This document shows positions 41,677-49,509 of a stretch of DNA of 64,000 nucleotides, in pieces. The notes beneath the pieces were generated by a model that saw only the letters and a program-made list of their open reading frames with translations, had not been told where the DNA came from and made no database searches. The position numbers and the translations under genes were made by a program. Position 1 is the first letter of the stretch. Every line of letters starts with the position of its first letter. Origin of the DNA: Actinomadura mexicana (GTDB taxonomy: Bacteria > Actinomycetota > Actinomycetes > Streptosporangiales > Streptosporangiaceae); contig NZ_FZNP01000016.1 of the NCBI RefSeq assembly GCF_900188105.1, positions 1 through 64,000 of the forward strand. The letters run 5' to 3'.

Positions 41677-43077
41677 ATGACACCGGACCAGGCCGTATCC
41701 GCGGCGGTCGCCGCCGCGCCAGGCTGGGCCGCGTCGCCGCCGGCCGAACGCGCCGCCCGCCTGGCGGCGGTCGCGGACGCGCTGGAGGCCGCCCGCGGCG
41801 AACTGGTCGCCCTCGCCGACGAGGAGAGCCGCCTCGGCGAGGCGCGCCTGAACGGCGAGCTGACCCGCACCACGTTCCAGCTGAAGCTGTTCGCCGAGCA
41901 GGTCCTGGAGGGCGCCTTCCACGACGCCCGCATCGACCGGGCCGACCCGGGGTGGGCCACCGGCCCGAGGCCGGACCTGCGCCGCCACCGGACGGCCGTC
42001 GGCCCGGTGCTGGTGTTCGCGGCGAGCAACTTCCCGTTCGCCTTCAGCGTCGCCGGCGGCGACACCGCGTCGGCGTGGGCGGCGGGCTGCCCCGTCGTGG
42101 TCAAGGCGCACCCCGGCCACCCCCGGCTCTCGCGCCGGACGGCCGAGGTGATCGCCGGCGCCGGGCTCCCGGACGGCGTGTTCGCCCTGGTCGAGGGCGA
42201 GGACGCCGGAGTCGAGGCCCTGCGGCATCCCGGCGTCGCCGCCGCCGCGTTCACCGGCTCCCAGCGGGGCGGGCTCGCCCTCGCGCGGATCGCGGCGGAG
42301 CGGCCGGCGCCGATACCCTTCTACGCCGAGATGGGCAGCGTGAACCCCTCCGTGGTCACGCCCGGCGCGGCCGGGGCCCGCGCCGAGGAGATCGCCGAGG
42401 GCTACGCGGCGTCCCTCACCCTGGGGGCCGGCCAGTTCTGCACGAACCCCGGCCTGCTGTTCGCGCCGGCCGGGCTGCTGGAGGGCCTCGCGGCGCACCT
42501 GCGCGCCGCCGCCGGCGCGCCGATGCTCAACGAACGGATCAGCTCCGGGTACCTGGCCGCGGCGGGCGCGCTCGGCGCCCTGCCCGGCGCGCGGCGCCTC
42601 GTCTGGCCGGACGAGGAGGACGCGCTGACACCGCGCCTGCTCACCATGGACCTGGCGGCGTTCCAGGCCGACATCGACGCCGCGACGGAGGAGTGCTTCG
42701 GGCCCCTCGGCCTCGTCGTCACCTACGACCGCCTGGCCGACCTCGCCGGCGTCGTGGCCGCCCTGCCCGGCCAGCTCACCGCCTCGCTGCACGCCGAGCC
42801 GGAGGAGACCGGCGACCTCGCCGCGCTCACCGCCGTGCTCGCCGGCCGGAGCGGCCGCGTCCTGTGGAACCAGTGGCCCACCGGTGTGTCCGTCACGCAC
42901 GCGATGCAGCACGGCGGGCCGTACCCGGCCACGACGGCGCCCTCCACCACCTCGGTCGGCACGGCCGCGATGGAGCGGTTCCTGCGTCCCGTCGCCTACC
43001 AGGGCTGGCCGCAGGACCTGCTCCCGCCGCCGCTCCGCGACGACAATCCGTGGAAGGTCCCGCAGGACGTCCGGTGA
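41677..43077 (+). CDS. 2-oxoglutarate semialdehyde dehydrogenase (2,5-dioxopentanoate dehydrogenase)
   Basis: A 466-residue aldehyde dehydrogenase. FAASNFPFAFSVAGGDTASA binds cofactor, FYAEMGSVNPSVV contains the general-base Glu and AGQFCTNPGLL the catalytic Cys. The last motif is typical of type III 2-oxoglutarate semialdehyde dehydrogenases linked to hydroxyproline use. It completes the pathway to 2-oxoglutarate. GGAGGA precedes ATG 41677; an in-frame ATG at 41617 would translate through the hairpin and is rejected. A 123-base gap separates it from the epimerase gene, unlike the overlaps elsewhere in the operon. Confidence 0.88.
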   Translation: MTPDQAVSAAVAAAPGWAASPPAERAARLAAVADALEAARGELVALADEESRLGEARLNGELTRTTFQLKLFAEQVLEGAFHDARIDRADPGWATGPRPDLRRHRTAVGPVLVFAASNFPFAFSVAGGDTASAWAAGCPVVVKAHPGHPRLSRRTAEVIAGAGLPDGVFALVEGEDAGVEALRHPGVAAAAFTGSQRGGLALARIAAERPAPIPFYAEMGSVNPSVVTPGAAGARAEEIAEGYAASLTLGAGQFCTNPGLLFAPAGLLEGLAAHLRAAAGAPMLNERISSGYLAAAGALGALPGARRLVWPDEEDALTPRLLTMDLAAFQADIDAATEECFGPLGLVVTYDRLADLAGVVAALPGQLTASLHAEPEETGDLAALTAVLAGRSGRVLWNQWPTGVSVTHAMQHGGPYPATTAPSTTSVGTAAMERFLRPVAYQGWPQDLLPPPLRDDNPWKVPQDVR

Positions 43078-43080
43078 GAC

Positions 43081-43112
43081 CCCTCGGCCCGCTTCGCGCG
43101 GCGGGCCGAGGG
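43081..43112. terminator. bidirectional terminator of the hydroxyproline operon
   Basis: CCCTCGGCCCGC (43081-43092) and GCGGGCCGAGGG (43101-43112) form a perfect 12-base-pair stem with an 8-base loop, located between two convergent genes. Confidence 0.7.
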
Positions 43113-43119
43113 CGTGCGG

Positions 43120-44499
43120 TCAACCGACCCAGACGGTCTTGGCGTTGCAGAACGCGCGCATGCCGTCCGCCGACAGCTCGCGCCCGTACCCGGAGCGCTT
43201 CACCCCGCCGAAGGGCAGCTCGGGGTAGGACGTCGTCATCCCGTTGATGAAGACCTGTCCCGCGTCCAGCTCCCGCACGAACCGCTCCCGCTCGTCGTCG
43301 TCGAGCGTCCAGGCGTTCGAGCCGAGCCCGAAGCCCGTCGCGTTCGCGACCTCGACGGCCTCCGACACCCCGCGCACGCGCAGCAGCGACGCGACCGGCG
43401 CGAAGACCTCCTCGCGGTACATCCGCATCTCGGGCGTCACCCCGGAGACCACCGTCGGCGGGTAGTACCAGCCGGGCCCGCCGGGGCGCTCGCCGCCGCA
43501 CAGCACGGTGGCGCCCTTGCCGACCGCGTCGGCCACGAGCTCCTCGGCCTCGGCGCGGCCCTGCTCGCTGACGAGGGGGCCGACGTCGGTGGCCTCGTCC
43601 ATCGGGTCGCCGACCTTCTTCGCGCGCATCCGCTCGACGAACAGCCGCTCGAACTCCTCGGCGCAGCCGGTGTCGACGATGAACCGCTTCGCCGAGATGC
43701 AGCTCTGCCCGTTGTTGAGGCACCGGGACTCCGCGGCCGTGTGCGCCGCGGCCTCCAGGTCGGCGGACGGCATCACCACGAACGGGTCGCTGCCCCCGAG
43801 CTCCAGCACGGTCGGCTTGATCTCGTCCCCGGCGATGGAGGCGACGGACCGCCCGGCGGGCTCGCTGCCGGTGAGCGTCGCGGCCTTCACCCGCGGGTCG
43901 CGCAGCACCCGCTCCACCTTCGCCGAGCCGATCAGCAGCGTCTGGAACGCGCCCTCGGGGAACCCGGCGCGGCGGAACAGGTCCTCCAGGAACAGCGCCG
44001 TCTGCGGGACGTTCGAGGAGTGCTTCAGCAGTCCGACGTTCCCCGCCATCAGGCCGGGCGCCGCGAAGCGGATCACCTGCCACAGCGGGAAGTTCCACGG
44101 CATGACCGCCAGCACGGGCCCGAGCGGCTGGTAGCGGACGTAGGCGTCCCGCGCGTTCACGTCCGCCGGGTCGGCGGGGCGCCGGTCGGCGAGGAACTCC
44201 GCCGCGTGCCCGGCGTAGTACCGGCACGCCTTCGCGCACTTGTGCGCCTCCGCCACGGCCGCCTTGAGCGTCTTGCCCATCTCGGTGGTCAGCATGGCGC
44301 CGATCTGGCCGGCCTCCCGGTCCAGGACGTCCGCCGCGGCGTTCATCCACTCCGCCCGCCGCTCCAGGGGGACCGTGCGGTAGGAGGCGAACGCGTCCGC
44401 CGCCCGCGCGACGCGCCGGTCGACCTCCTCGTCGGTCAGCGCGTCGAAGGTCTTCTCGACCTCGCCCGTCGCGGGGTTGGTCGTGGCGATCGTCGTCAT
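43120..44499 (-). CDS. gabD1: NADP-dependent succinate-semialdehyde dehydrogenase-like
   Basis: A 459-residue aldehyde dehydrogenase of the GabD1 type found in mycobacteria. It begins TNPATGEVEKTFDALTDEEV. PWNFPLWQVIRFAAPGLMAGN and LTGSEPAGRSVA bind cofactor, Glu is in LELGGSDPFVV and Cys in NNGQSCISAKRFIV. It probably oxidises succinate semialdehyde to succinate. A role for other semialdehydes is possible given the amino-acid island beside it. The ATG at 44499 is 84 bases from the lactonase gene end. Confidence 0.85.
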   Translation of the reverse strand: MTTIATTNPATGEVEKTFDALTDEEVDRRVARAADAFASYRTVPLERRAEWMNAAADVLDREAGQIGAMLTTEMGKTLKAAVAEAHKCAKACRYYAGHAAEFLADRRPADPADVNARDAYVRYQPLGPVLAVMPWNFPLWQVIRFAAPGLMAGNVGLLKHSSNVPQTALFLEDLFRRAGFPEGAFQTLLIGSAKVERVLRDPRVKAATLTGSEPAGRSVASIAGDEIKPTVLELGGSDPFVVMPSADLEAAAHTAAESRCLNNGQSCISAKRFIVDTGCAEEFERLFVERMRAKKVGDPMDEATDVGPLVSEQGRAEAEELVADAVGKGATVLCGGERPGGPGWYYPPTVVSGVTPEMRMYREEVFAPVASLLRVRGVSEAVEVANATGFGLGSNAWTLDDDERERFVRELDAGQVFINGMTTSYPELPFGGVKRSGYGRELSADGMRAFCNAKTVWVG

Positions 44500-44583
44500 G
44501 TCGGGATGCTCCCTGGGTGTCGGGCTCGTCCACCCGGGACGTGCCCGAGCCGGCCCGCAGGAAACGCCCGCCCGGACCGGTGG

Positions 44584-45603
44584 TCAGCCGGGGATCACGC
44601 ACACCGGCGAGGGGACGTCCAGGGGCGGCCCCGCCGGCGCCGGGACGCCGTCCGCCCCGATCCGGAAGGTCGCGATCGCGTCGCTCCGCTCGTTCGCCAC
44701 GTGCATCCACTCGCCGTCCACGTGCAGGTCGCGCGGCCAGTGCCCGCCGGAGGCGACGTCCGCGACCGGCGCCAGCGCCGCGCCGCCGTCCAGCACCCGG
44801 TGGGTGGTCACCACGTCCGTGCCGCGCATGGAGGTGTAGACGTACCGGGCGCCGTCGCCGAGCTTGATCGCCGCGCCCTGGGCCGCGTCGCCCGCCGGGC
44901 CGGCCGTCGCGGGCGACTCCGCCACGACCTCCAGGCTCGCGTACCCGTCGGCCGGCCTCAGGACCAGGACGGACGCGGCCAGTTCCGCCAGCACGTGCAC
45001 GTGCCCGCTCGGATGGACGACCAGGTGCCGCGGCCCGCACCCGGCCGGAAGAGCCGTCTCCCCGGCAGGCCGCAGGGCGCCGCCCTCGAACCGGAAGGAC
45101 CGCACGAGGTCCGCCCCCAGGTCGGTCGTCAGGACCGTCCCGTCGGGGGCGTGGACGGTCATGTGGGCGTGCGGGCCCTCCTGGCGGTCGGCCCTCGGCC
45201 CGCCGCCGTGCCCGTCCGCCACGTCCGGCTCCCCGGCGAGACCGCCGCCGGGGCCCAGCGGGTAGGCCCGGACCGTTCCGGACCCGTAGTCGGCGACGAG
45301 GAGGCGCCGGCCGTCCGGCGAGACGGACAGGTGGCAGGGCAGCGCCCCCGCCTCCCGCGCCCCGATCTCCGTCAGCCGCGGTCCGGCCGCCGCGTAGGCC
45401 ACGACCCCGCCGCGGTCCTCCTCCCGGACCGCGTACAGGACGTCCTCGGTGGGATGGACGGCCAGGTACGACGGGCACACCGCCTCCGCCGCGAGCCCGG
45501 CCGCCCGCAGCGTCCCGTCGGCCGCCCGCGCGACGCGGTAGATCCCGGCGCCGCCGCCGGCCGCGCCGGTGTACGTGCCCACCCAGAACGCCCGCTCGCC
45601 CAC
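44584..45603 (-). CDS. lactonase family protein (6-phosphogluconolactonase YbhE/Pgl-like beta-propeller)
   Basis: A 339-residue seven-bladed beta-propeller-type lactonase (PF10282). Repeated blades can be followed: CPSYLAVHPTEDVLYAV, CHLSVSPDGRRLLVADYGSG, GPRHLVVHPSGHVHVLAEL, HWPRDLHVDGEWMHVANERS. E. coli YbhE of this family hydrolyses 6-phosphogluconolactone. The head-to-head pgi gene supports a hexose-phosphate role, but many members are uncharacterised. The ATG at 45603 is 240 bases from the pgi start. Confidence 0.82.
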   Translation of the reverse strand: MGERAFWVGTYTGAAGGGAGIYRVARAADGTLRAAGLAAEAVCPSYLAVHPTEDVLYAVREEDRGGVVAYAAAGPRLTEIGAREAGALPCHLSVSPDGRRLLVADYGSGTVRAYPLGPGGGLAGEPDVADGHGGGPRADRQEGPHAHMTVHAPDGTVLTTDLGADLVRSFRFEGGALRPAGETALPAGCGPRHLVVHPSGHVHVLAELAASVLVLRPADGYASLEVVAESPATAGPAGDAAQGAAIKLGDGARYVYTSMRGTDVVTTHRVLDGGAALAPVADVASGGHWPRDLHVDGEWMHVANERSDAIATFRIGADGVPAPAGPPLDVPSPVCVIPG

Positions 45604-45721
45604 CCGGGACTCCCCTCGAACCGCGATCCACCCCGCCCTCGGCGGCCGAGGGCGAGCCTAGTCCCGTTCATGATCGGTACCGGCGGACGGGGCGGATCGC
45701 TGCGCGCGCGGCGACGGCCCT

Positions 45722-45751
45722 GATACGGTCACGCGCGGTCGAATCTATGAT
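45722..45751 (+). promoter_or_regulatory. candidate pgi promoter
   Basis: TATGAT at 45746-45751 is a good -10 hexamer; the -35 region (around 45722-45728) is weak. A GCGGGGG/CCCCCGC hairpin (45799-45817) lies in the predicted leader, and a GCCCTCGG/CCGAGGGC hairpin (45635-45653) sits between this promoter and the lactonase gene. Confidence 0.35.
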
Positions 45752-45842
45752 CGCCGGTGGGAGCGGCGTGGCGCCAGGGGGACGTTCGGCGCCCGCCCGC
45801 GGGGGTACGCCCCCCGCCCCCACGAGGAGATGAGAGAAGGCA

Positions 45843-47471
45843 ATGGCTGATATCACCGAGTCGCCCGAATGGACCGCGCTGGCCGAGCACCAGGCGGCGA
45901 TCGCCGGGCGGCACCTGCGCGAGCTCTTCGCGGAGGACCCGGGCCGCGCCGACCGGATGACGGTGACCGCGGGGGACCTGTACCTGGACTACTCCAAGCA
46001 CCGGATCACCGGCGAGACCCTGACGCTGCTCGCGGCGCTCGCCGAGCGGGCCGGGCTGCGCGCCAGGATCGAGGCGATGTTCGGCGGGGAGCACATCAAC
46101 GTCAGCGAGGACCGCGCCGTCCTCCACACCGCGCTGCGGCTGCCTCCCGCCGAGGCCCTGACGGTGGACGGGCAGGACGTCGCGGGCGACGTGCACGCCG
46201 TCCTGGACAAGATGGCCGACTTCGCCGGCCGCGTCCGGTCGGGGGAGTGGACGGGCTTCACCGGCAAGCGCATCACGACCGTCGTCAACATCGGCATCGG
46301 CGGCTCCGACCTCGGCCCCGCCATGGCCTACGAGGCGCTGCACGACTTCGCCGACGCGGGCGTCTCCTGCCGGTTCGTCTCCAACATCGACCCGGCCGAC
46401 ATCCTCGGCAAGCTCGCCGGGCTCGACCCCGAGCAGACGCTGTTCGTCGTCAGCTCCAAGACGTTCGGGACGCTGGAGACCCTCACCAACGCCAAGGTCG
46501 CGCGGCGGTGGCTCACCGAGCGGCTCGGCGACGACGCCGTCTCCCGCCACTTCGTCGCCGTGTCGACCAACGCCGAGCGGGTCGCCGAGTTCGGCATCGA
46601 CACCGCCAACATGTTCGGGTTCTGGGACTGGGTGGGCGGGCGCTACTCCTTCGACGGCGCCATCGGCCTGTCGCTGATGATCGCGATCGGCGGCGAGGCG
46701 TTCCGCGCGATGCTCGCCGGGTTCCGCGAGGTCGACGAGCACTTCCGCAGCGCGCCGTTCGAGGCGAACATGCCGGTGCTGATGGGGCTGCTCGGCGTCT
46801 GGTACACCGACTTCTTCGGCGCGCAGACCCGGGCCGTCCTGCCCTACAGCCAGCGGCTGTCGCGGTTCCCCGCCTACCTCCAGCAGCTCACGATGGAGTC
46901 CAACGGCAAGTCGGTGCGGGCCGACGGCGCGCCGGTCATCGCGCAGACCGGCGCGATCTTCTGGGGCGAGCCCGGCACCAACGGCCAGCACGCCTTCTAC
47001 CAGCTGCTGCACCAGGGCACCCGGCTCGTGCCCGCGGACTTCATCGGCTTCGCCGAGCCGTTCGAGGACCGCGAGGGGATGCACGACCTGCTCACCGCGA
47101 ACATGCTCGCGCAGACCTCGGCGCTCGCGTTCGGCAAGACCGCCGAGGAGATCGCCGCCGACGGCACGCCCGCGGCGGTCGTCCCGCACAAGGTCATGCC
47201 GGGCAACCGGCCGAGCAGCACGCTCCTCGCGCCGAAGCTCACCCCGAAGACCCTCGGCTCCCTCGTCGCGCTCTACGAGCACATCGTCTTCGTCGAGGGG
47301 ACGATCTGGGGCATCGACTCCTTCGACCAGTGGGGTGTCGAGCTCGGCAAGGTCATGGCGATGGACCTCGCCCCGGCCCTCACCTCGCAGGAGCCGCCGT
47401 CCGAGGCGCCCGACCCGTCCACCGGCGCGCTCGTGCGCAGGTACCGGGAACTGCGCGGCCGCAGGGTCTGA
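45843..47471 (+). CDS. pgi: glucose-6-phosphate isomerase
   Basis: A 542-residue phosphoglucose isomerase, interconverting glucose 6-phosphate and fructose 6-phosphate in the cytoplasm. GIGGSDLGPAMAYEAL and VVSSKTFGTLETLTNA bind the phosphate, GGRYSFDGAIGLS is the first signature, MESNGKSV holds an active-site region, and DQWGVELGKVMA near the C-terminus is the second signature. Length is that of the long bacterial/eukaryotic type. GAGGAGATGAGAGAAGG precedes the ATG. A strong terminator follows. Confidence 0.95.
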   Translation: MADITESPEWTALAEHQAAIAGRHLRELFAEDPGRADRMTVTAGDLYLDYSKHRITGETLTLLAALAERAGLRARIEAMFGGEHINVSEDRAVLHTALRLPPAEALTVDGQDVAGDVHAVLDKMADFAGRVRSGEWTGFTGKRITTVVNIGIGGSDLGPAMAYEALHDFADAGVSCRFVSNIDPADILGKLAGLDPEQTLFVVSSKTFGTLETLTNAKVARRWLTERLGDDAVSRHFVAVSTNAERVAEFGIDTANMFGFWDWVGGRYSFDGAIGLSLMIAIGGEAFRAMLAGFREVDEHFRSAPFEANMPVLMGLLGVWYTDFFGAQTRAVLPYSQRLSRFPAYLQQLTMESNGKSVRADGAPVIAQTGAIFWGEPGTNGQHAFYQLLHQGTRLVPADFIGFAEPFEDREGMHDLLTANMLAQTSALAFGKTAEEIAADGTPAAVVPHKVMPGNRPSSTLLAPKLTPKTLGSLVALYEHIVFVEGTIWGIDSFDQWGVELGKVMAMDLAPALTSQEPPSEAPDPSTGALVRRYRELRGRRV

Positions 47472-47500
47472 CCTCTTCGCCGGTCCGAGACGCGCGGAAG

Positions 47501-47526
47501 GGCCCGCCGGCCGTCCGGCGGGCCCA
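47501..47526. terminator. pgi terminator
   Basis: GGGCCCGCCGG (47501-47511), loop CCGT, CCGGCGGGCCC (47516-47526): a perfect 11-base-pair stem between pgi and the convergent EF-hand gene. Confidence 0.7.
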
Positions 47527-47537
47527 CCTCTTCGCCG

Positions 47538-47795
47538 TCAGGCGTGCGCGCCGGGCAGGGGCCCCCCGACCCAGCCCTGCGACTCCAGGATGGCGCGGAA
47601 CTCGCCGTAGGAGATGAACCCGTCGAGGTTGCTGTCCGCCTTCTCGAACCTGTCCTGCGTCTCGGCCCGCGTCCAGGACAGTCCCAGCTCGTCCAGCACC
47701 AGCGTGAACTCCATCAGGTCGAGCTTCTCGTCGCCGCCGAGGTCCGCGCGCCTGAACACGGCAAGAAGGTCGTCCCCGGTCGGTCTCGTCGTCAT
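47538..47795 (-). CDS. EF-hand calcium-binding protein
   Basis: An 85-residue cytoplasmic protein with two EF-hand loops. The first is DLGGDEKLDLMEF (about residues 18-30) and the second DSNLDGFISYGEF (about 53-65); acidic residues occupy loop positions 1, 5, 9 and 12 or equivalents. Two-EF-hand proteins of this size act as calcium buffers or sensors in streptomycetes (the CabC/CabD type). ATG 47795 is chosen because GAGGAGCG lies just upstream. No partner is evident in its neighbourhood. Confidence 0.85.
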   Translation of the reverse strand: MTTRPTGDDLLAVFRRADLGGDEKLDLMEFTLVLDELGLSWTRAETQDRFEKADSNLDGFISYGEFRAILESQGWVGGPLPGAHA

Positions 47796-47868
47796 CTCGC
47801 TCCTCGTTCCGGTCCGAACCAGGCCCCGCATCTTGTCATGGCGGGTCGGTCCGGTCATATGAGAAACG

Positions 47869-47886
47869 CCGCGGGGCGATCCGCGG
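47869..47886 (-). terminator. weak terminator after the PTS operon
   Basis: Two CCGCGG hexamers (47869-47874, 47881-47886) can pair across six bases, eight bases after the stop of the SIS gene. The stem is short and entirely G+C. Confidence 0.3.
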
Positions 47887-47893
47887 TTCCCCG

Positions 47894-48637
47894 CTACCCC
47901 CCGCCCGTCAACTCGGGGATGCGGTGCCGGTAGCGCTCCAGCAGCGCGGCGTTCACCTCGTCGCCGCCGGGGACGTTCGCGCTCGTCCAGCGCGGCGGCT
48001 CCACGCCCCGCGCCGCCGCGAGGTCGTCGAGGTCGGCCAGCACCCGCGCCCACGCGTACGCGGCGAGGACGGTGGAGACCGCCGCGGTGCGCGGCGCGCC
48101 CGCCGGATGCAGCACGTCCCCGGGCGGGACGCAGGTGTCGAGCACGATGACCGCGTGGTCGGCGAGGGTCGTGTCGGCCCGCGCCGCCGCGCCCCGCGAC
48201 GCCCGCGCCGACGTCACCGCGACGACCGGCACGCCCCGCGCCGCGCACTCCCGCGCGACCTCCACCGGATAGGGGTTGCGGCCGCTGGTGGAGAACACCA
48301 CCGCCACGTCGGGCGGGGCGGGCGCCGCCTTCTCGACGACGGCGCGCCCCACCCCGTCCCGCCGCTCGGCGCGGGTGCTGCGCAGCGCGTGGTCGAGCGG
48401 GAAGACGGCGGGGTCCCAGATCGGGCGGACGGCGGCGAGGCCGCCGGCCCGGTAGAACGTCTCGCAGACCATGGCCAGGGAATGCCCGGCGCCGGCGACG
48501 TGCACGATCCCGCCGGCCCCGATCGCGTCGAGCAGCAGGGCGGCGGCGTCGCCGGCCGCCCCGCCCGAGGTCGCGTCGAGGTCGTCGAGCAGGGTGCGCA
48601 CCCCGGCGGGGAACCCGGAGGACGCCGCGTCAGGCAT
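47894..48637 (-). CDS. SIS-domain sugar isomerase (UPF0309-like)
   Basis: A 247-residue SIS-fold protein. IVHVAGAGHSLAMVCETFYRAGGL is the first phosphosugar-binding stretch and VVFSTSGRNPYPVEVARECA the second. Such proteins accompany PTS or kinase genes and probably isomerise the phosphorylated sugar. It is the last gene of the PTS operon; ATG 48637 overlaps the EIIA stop by eight bases. Substrate unknown. Confidence 0.82.
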   Translation of the reverse strand: MPDAASSGFPAGVRTLLDDLDATSGGAAGDAAALLLDAIGAGGIVHVAGAGHSLAMVCETFYRAGGLAAVRPIWDPAVFPLDHALRSTRAERRDGVGRAVVEKAAPAPPDVAVVFSTSGRNPYPVEVARECAARGVPVVAVTSARASRGAAARADTTLADHAVIVLDTCVPPGDVLHPAGAPRTAAVSTVLAAYAWARVLADLDDLAAARGVEPPRWTSANVPGGDEVNAALLERYRHRIPELTGGG

Positions 48638-49112
48638 TCGGTAGAGCCTCCTTCAGTATGCGGGCCAGGTCGTCTTCGCCGGACGCGGCGCGCAGGCGGT
48701 CGGCGAGACCGCCCGACAGCGCGCGCGCCAGCCCGGACAGGGTGCCGACGTGCGCGTCGGGGTCGGGTGTGCAGAACGCCAGCAGCAGGTCGACCGGGTC
48801 GTTGTCAGGATGACCGAACCCGACCGGCGTGGCCAGCCGGGTCACGCCGACACCGACGGCCAGCCCGCCCTCCTCGGGGCGGGCGTGGACGAGCGCGAGC
48901 CCTTTGGTCAGCACGATGTAGGGGCCGTTCTCCTCCACCACCCGGACGCACGCCTCCGGGTAGCCCTCGCCCGCCGCGCCCGCGGCCACCAGCGCGGAGG
49001 CCGCCACGCGGACGGCCTCCCGCCAGCCGCCCGCGCTCGCCCCGTCCGTCGCGGCCACGACCGGTCCCCGCGCGGCGGACCCGGTGGCCGCCCCCTCGGA
49101 GCGGGCCGTCAC
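48630..49112 (-). CDS. PTS EIIA component, fructose/mannitol-ascorbate type
   Basis: A 160-residue phosphocarrier. The probable phospho-acceptor His is in GLALVHARPEEGG near residue 92, and PVGFGHPDNDPVDLLLAFC is a further family stretch. It relays phosphate from HPr to the EIIB protein encoded just upstream. The first 25-30 residues are Ala/Gly-rich and not conserved. GTG 49112 overlaps the EIIB stop (GTGA). Confidence 0.85.
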   Translation of the reverse strand: MTARSEGAATGSAARGPVVAATDGASAGGWREAVRVAASALVAAGAAGEGYPEACVRVVEENGPYIVLTKGLALVHARPEEGGLAVGVGVTRLATPVGFGHPDNDPVDLLLAFCTPDPDAHVGTLSGLARALSGGLADRLRAASGEDDLARILKEALPNA

Positions 49113-49411
49113 GAGAGCCAGCCCTGCTCGGTCAAGCGCTCCCTGAGCTGGGCCTCCAGGCCCTCCTTGTCCAGGAAGTCGCTGATCGTGATCACCACGG
49201 GTGCCAGGTCGGCGATCTCGCCGGTGTGCATGCCCTGGCCGATCACCACGTCGGGCGACATCCCGCGCGCCGTGGACACGTCGGTGTTCTCCACCCGGGC
49301 GTCCACGCCGAGCGAGCGCAGCGCGTCCTCGGCCGTCATCCTGAGCATGAGGCTGGAGCCCATGCCGACGCCGCAGACCGCGAGGATCTCCAGTTGCCGG
49401 TCCAGTGCCAT
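49109..49411 (-). CDS. PTS EIIB component, ascorbate (SgaB/UlaB) type
   Basis: A 100-residue EIIB. The phosphorylated Cys is in LAVCGVGMGSSLML near residue 13, the typical P-loop-like sequence of lactose/ascorbate EIIB proteins. It passes phosphate to the sugar during transport through EIIC. GAGGAGAGAAGG precedes ATG 49411; a 98-base gap separates it from the EIIC gene. Confidence 0.88.
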   Translation of the reverse strand: MALDRQLEILAVCGVGMGSSLMLRMTAEDALRSLGVDARVENTDVSTARGMSPDVVIGQGMHTGEIADLAPVVITISDFLDKEGLEAQLRERLTEQGWLS

Positions 49412-49509
49412 GTCGTCCTTCTCTCCTCGTAGGGTCGGTCAGGGCTGCGCGGGCGCCCGCCAGGACTGCGCCGTCCGCCGGGCTTCCGCCCTCGGGCTCC
49501 CGCCGCCGG

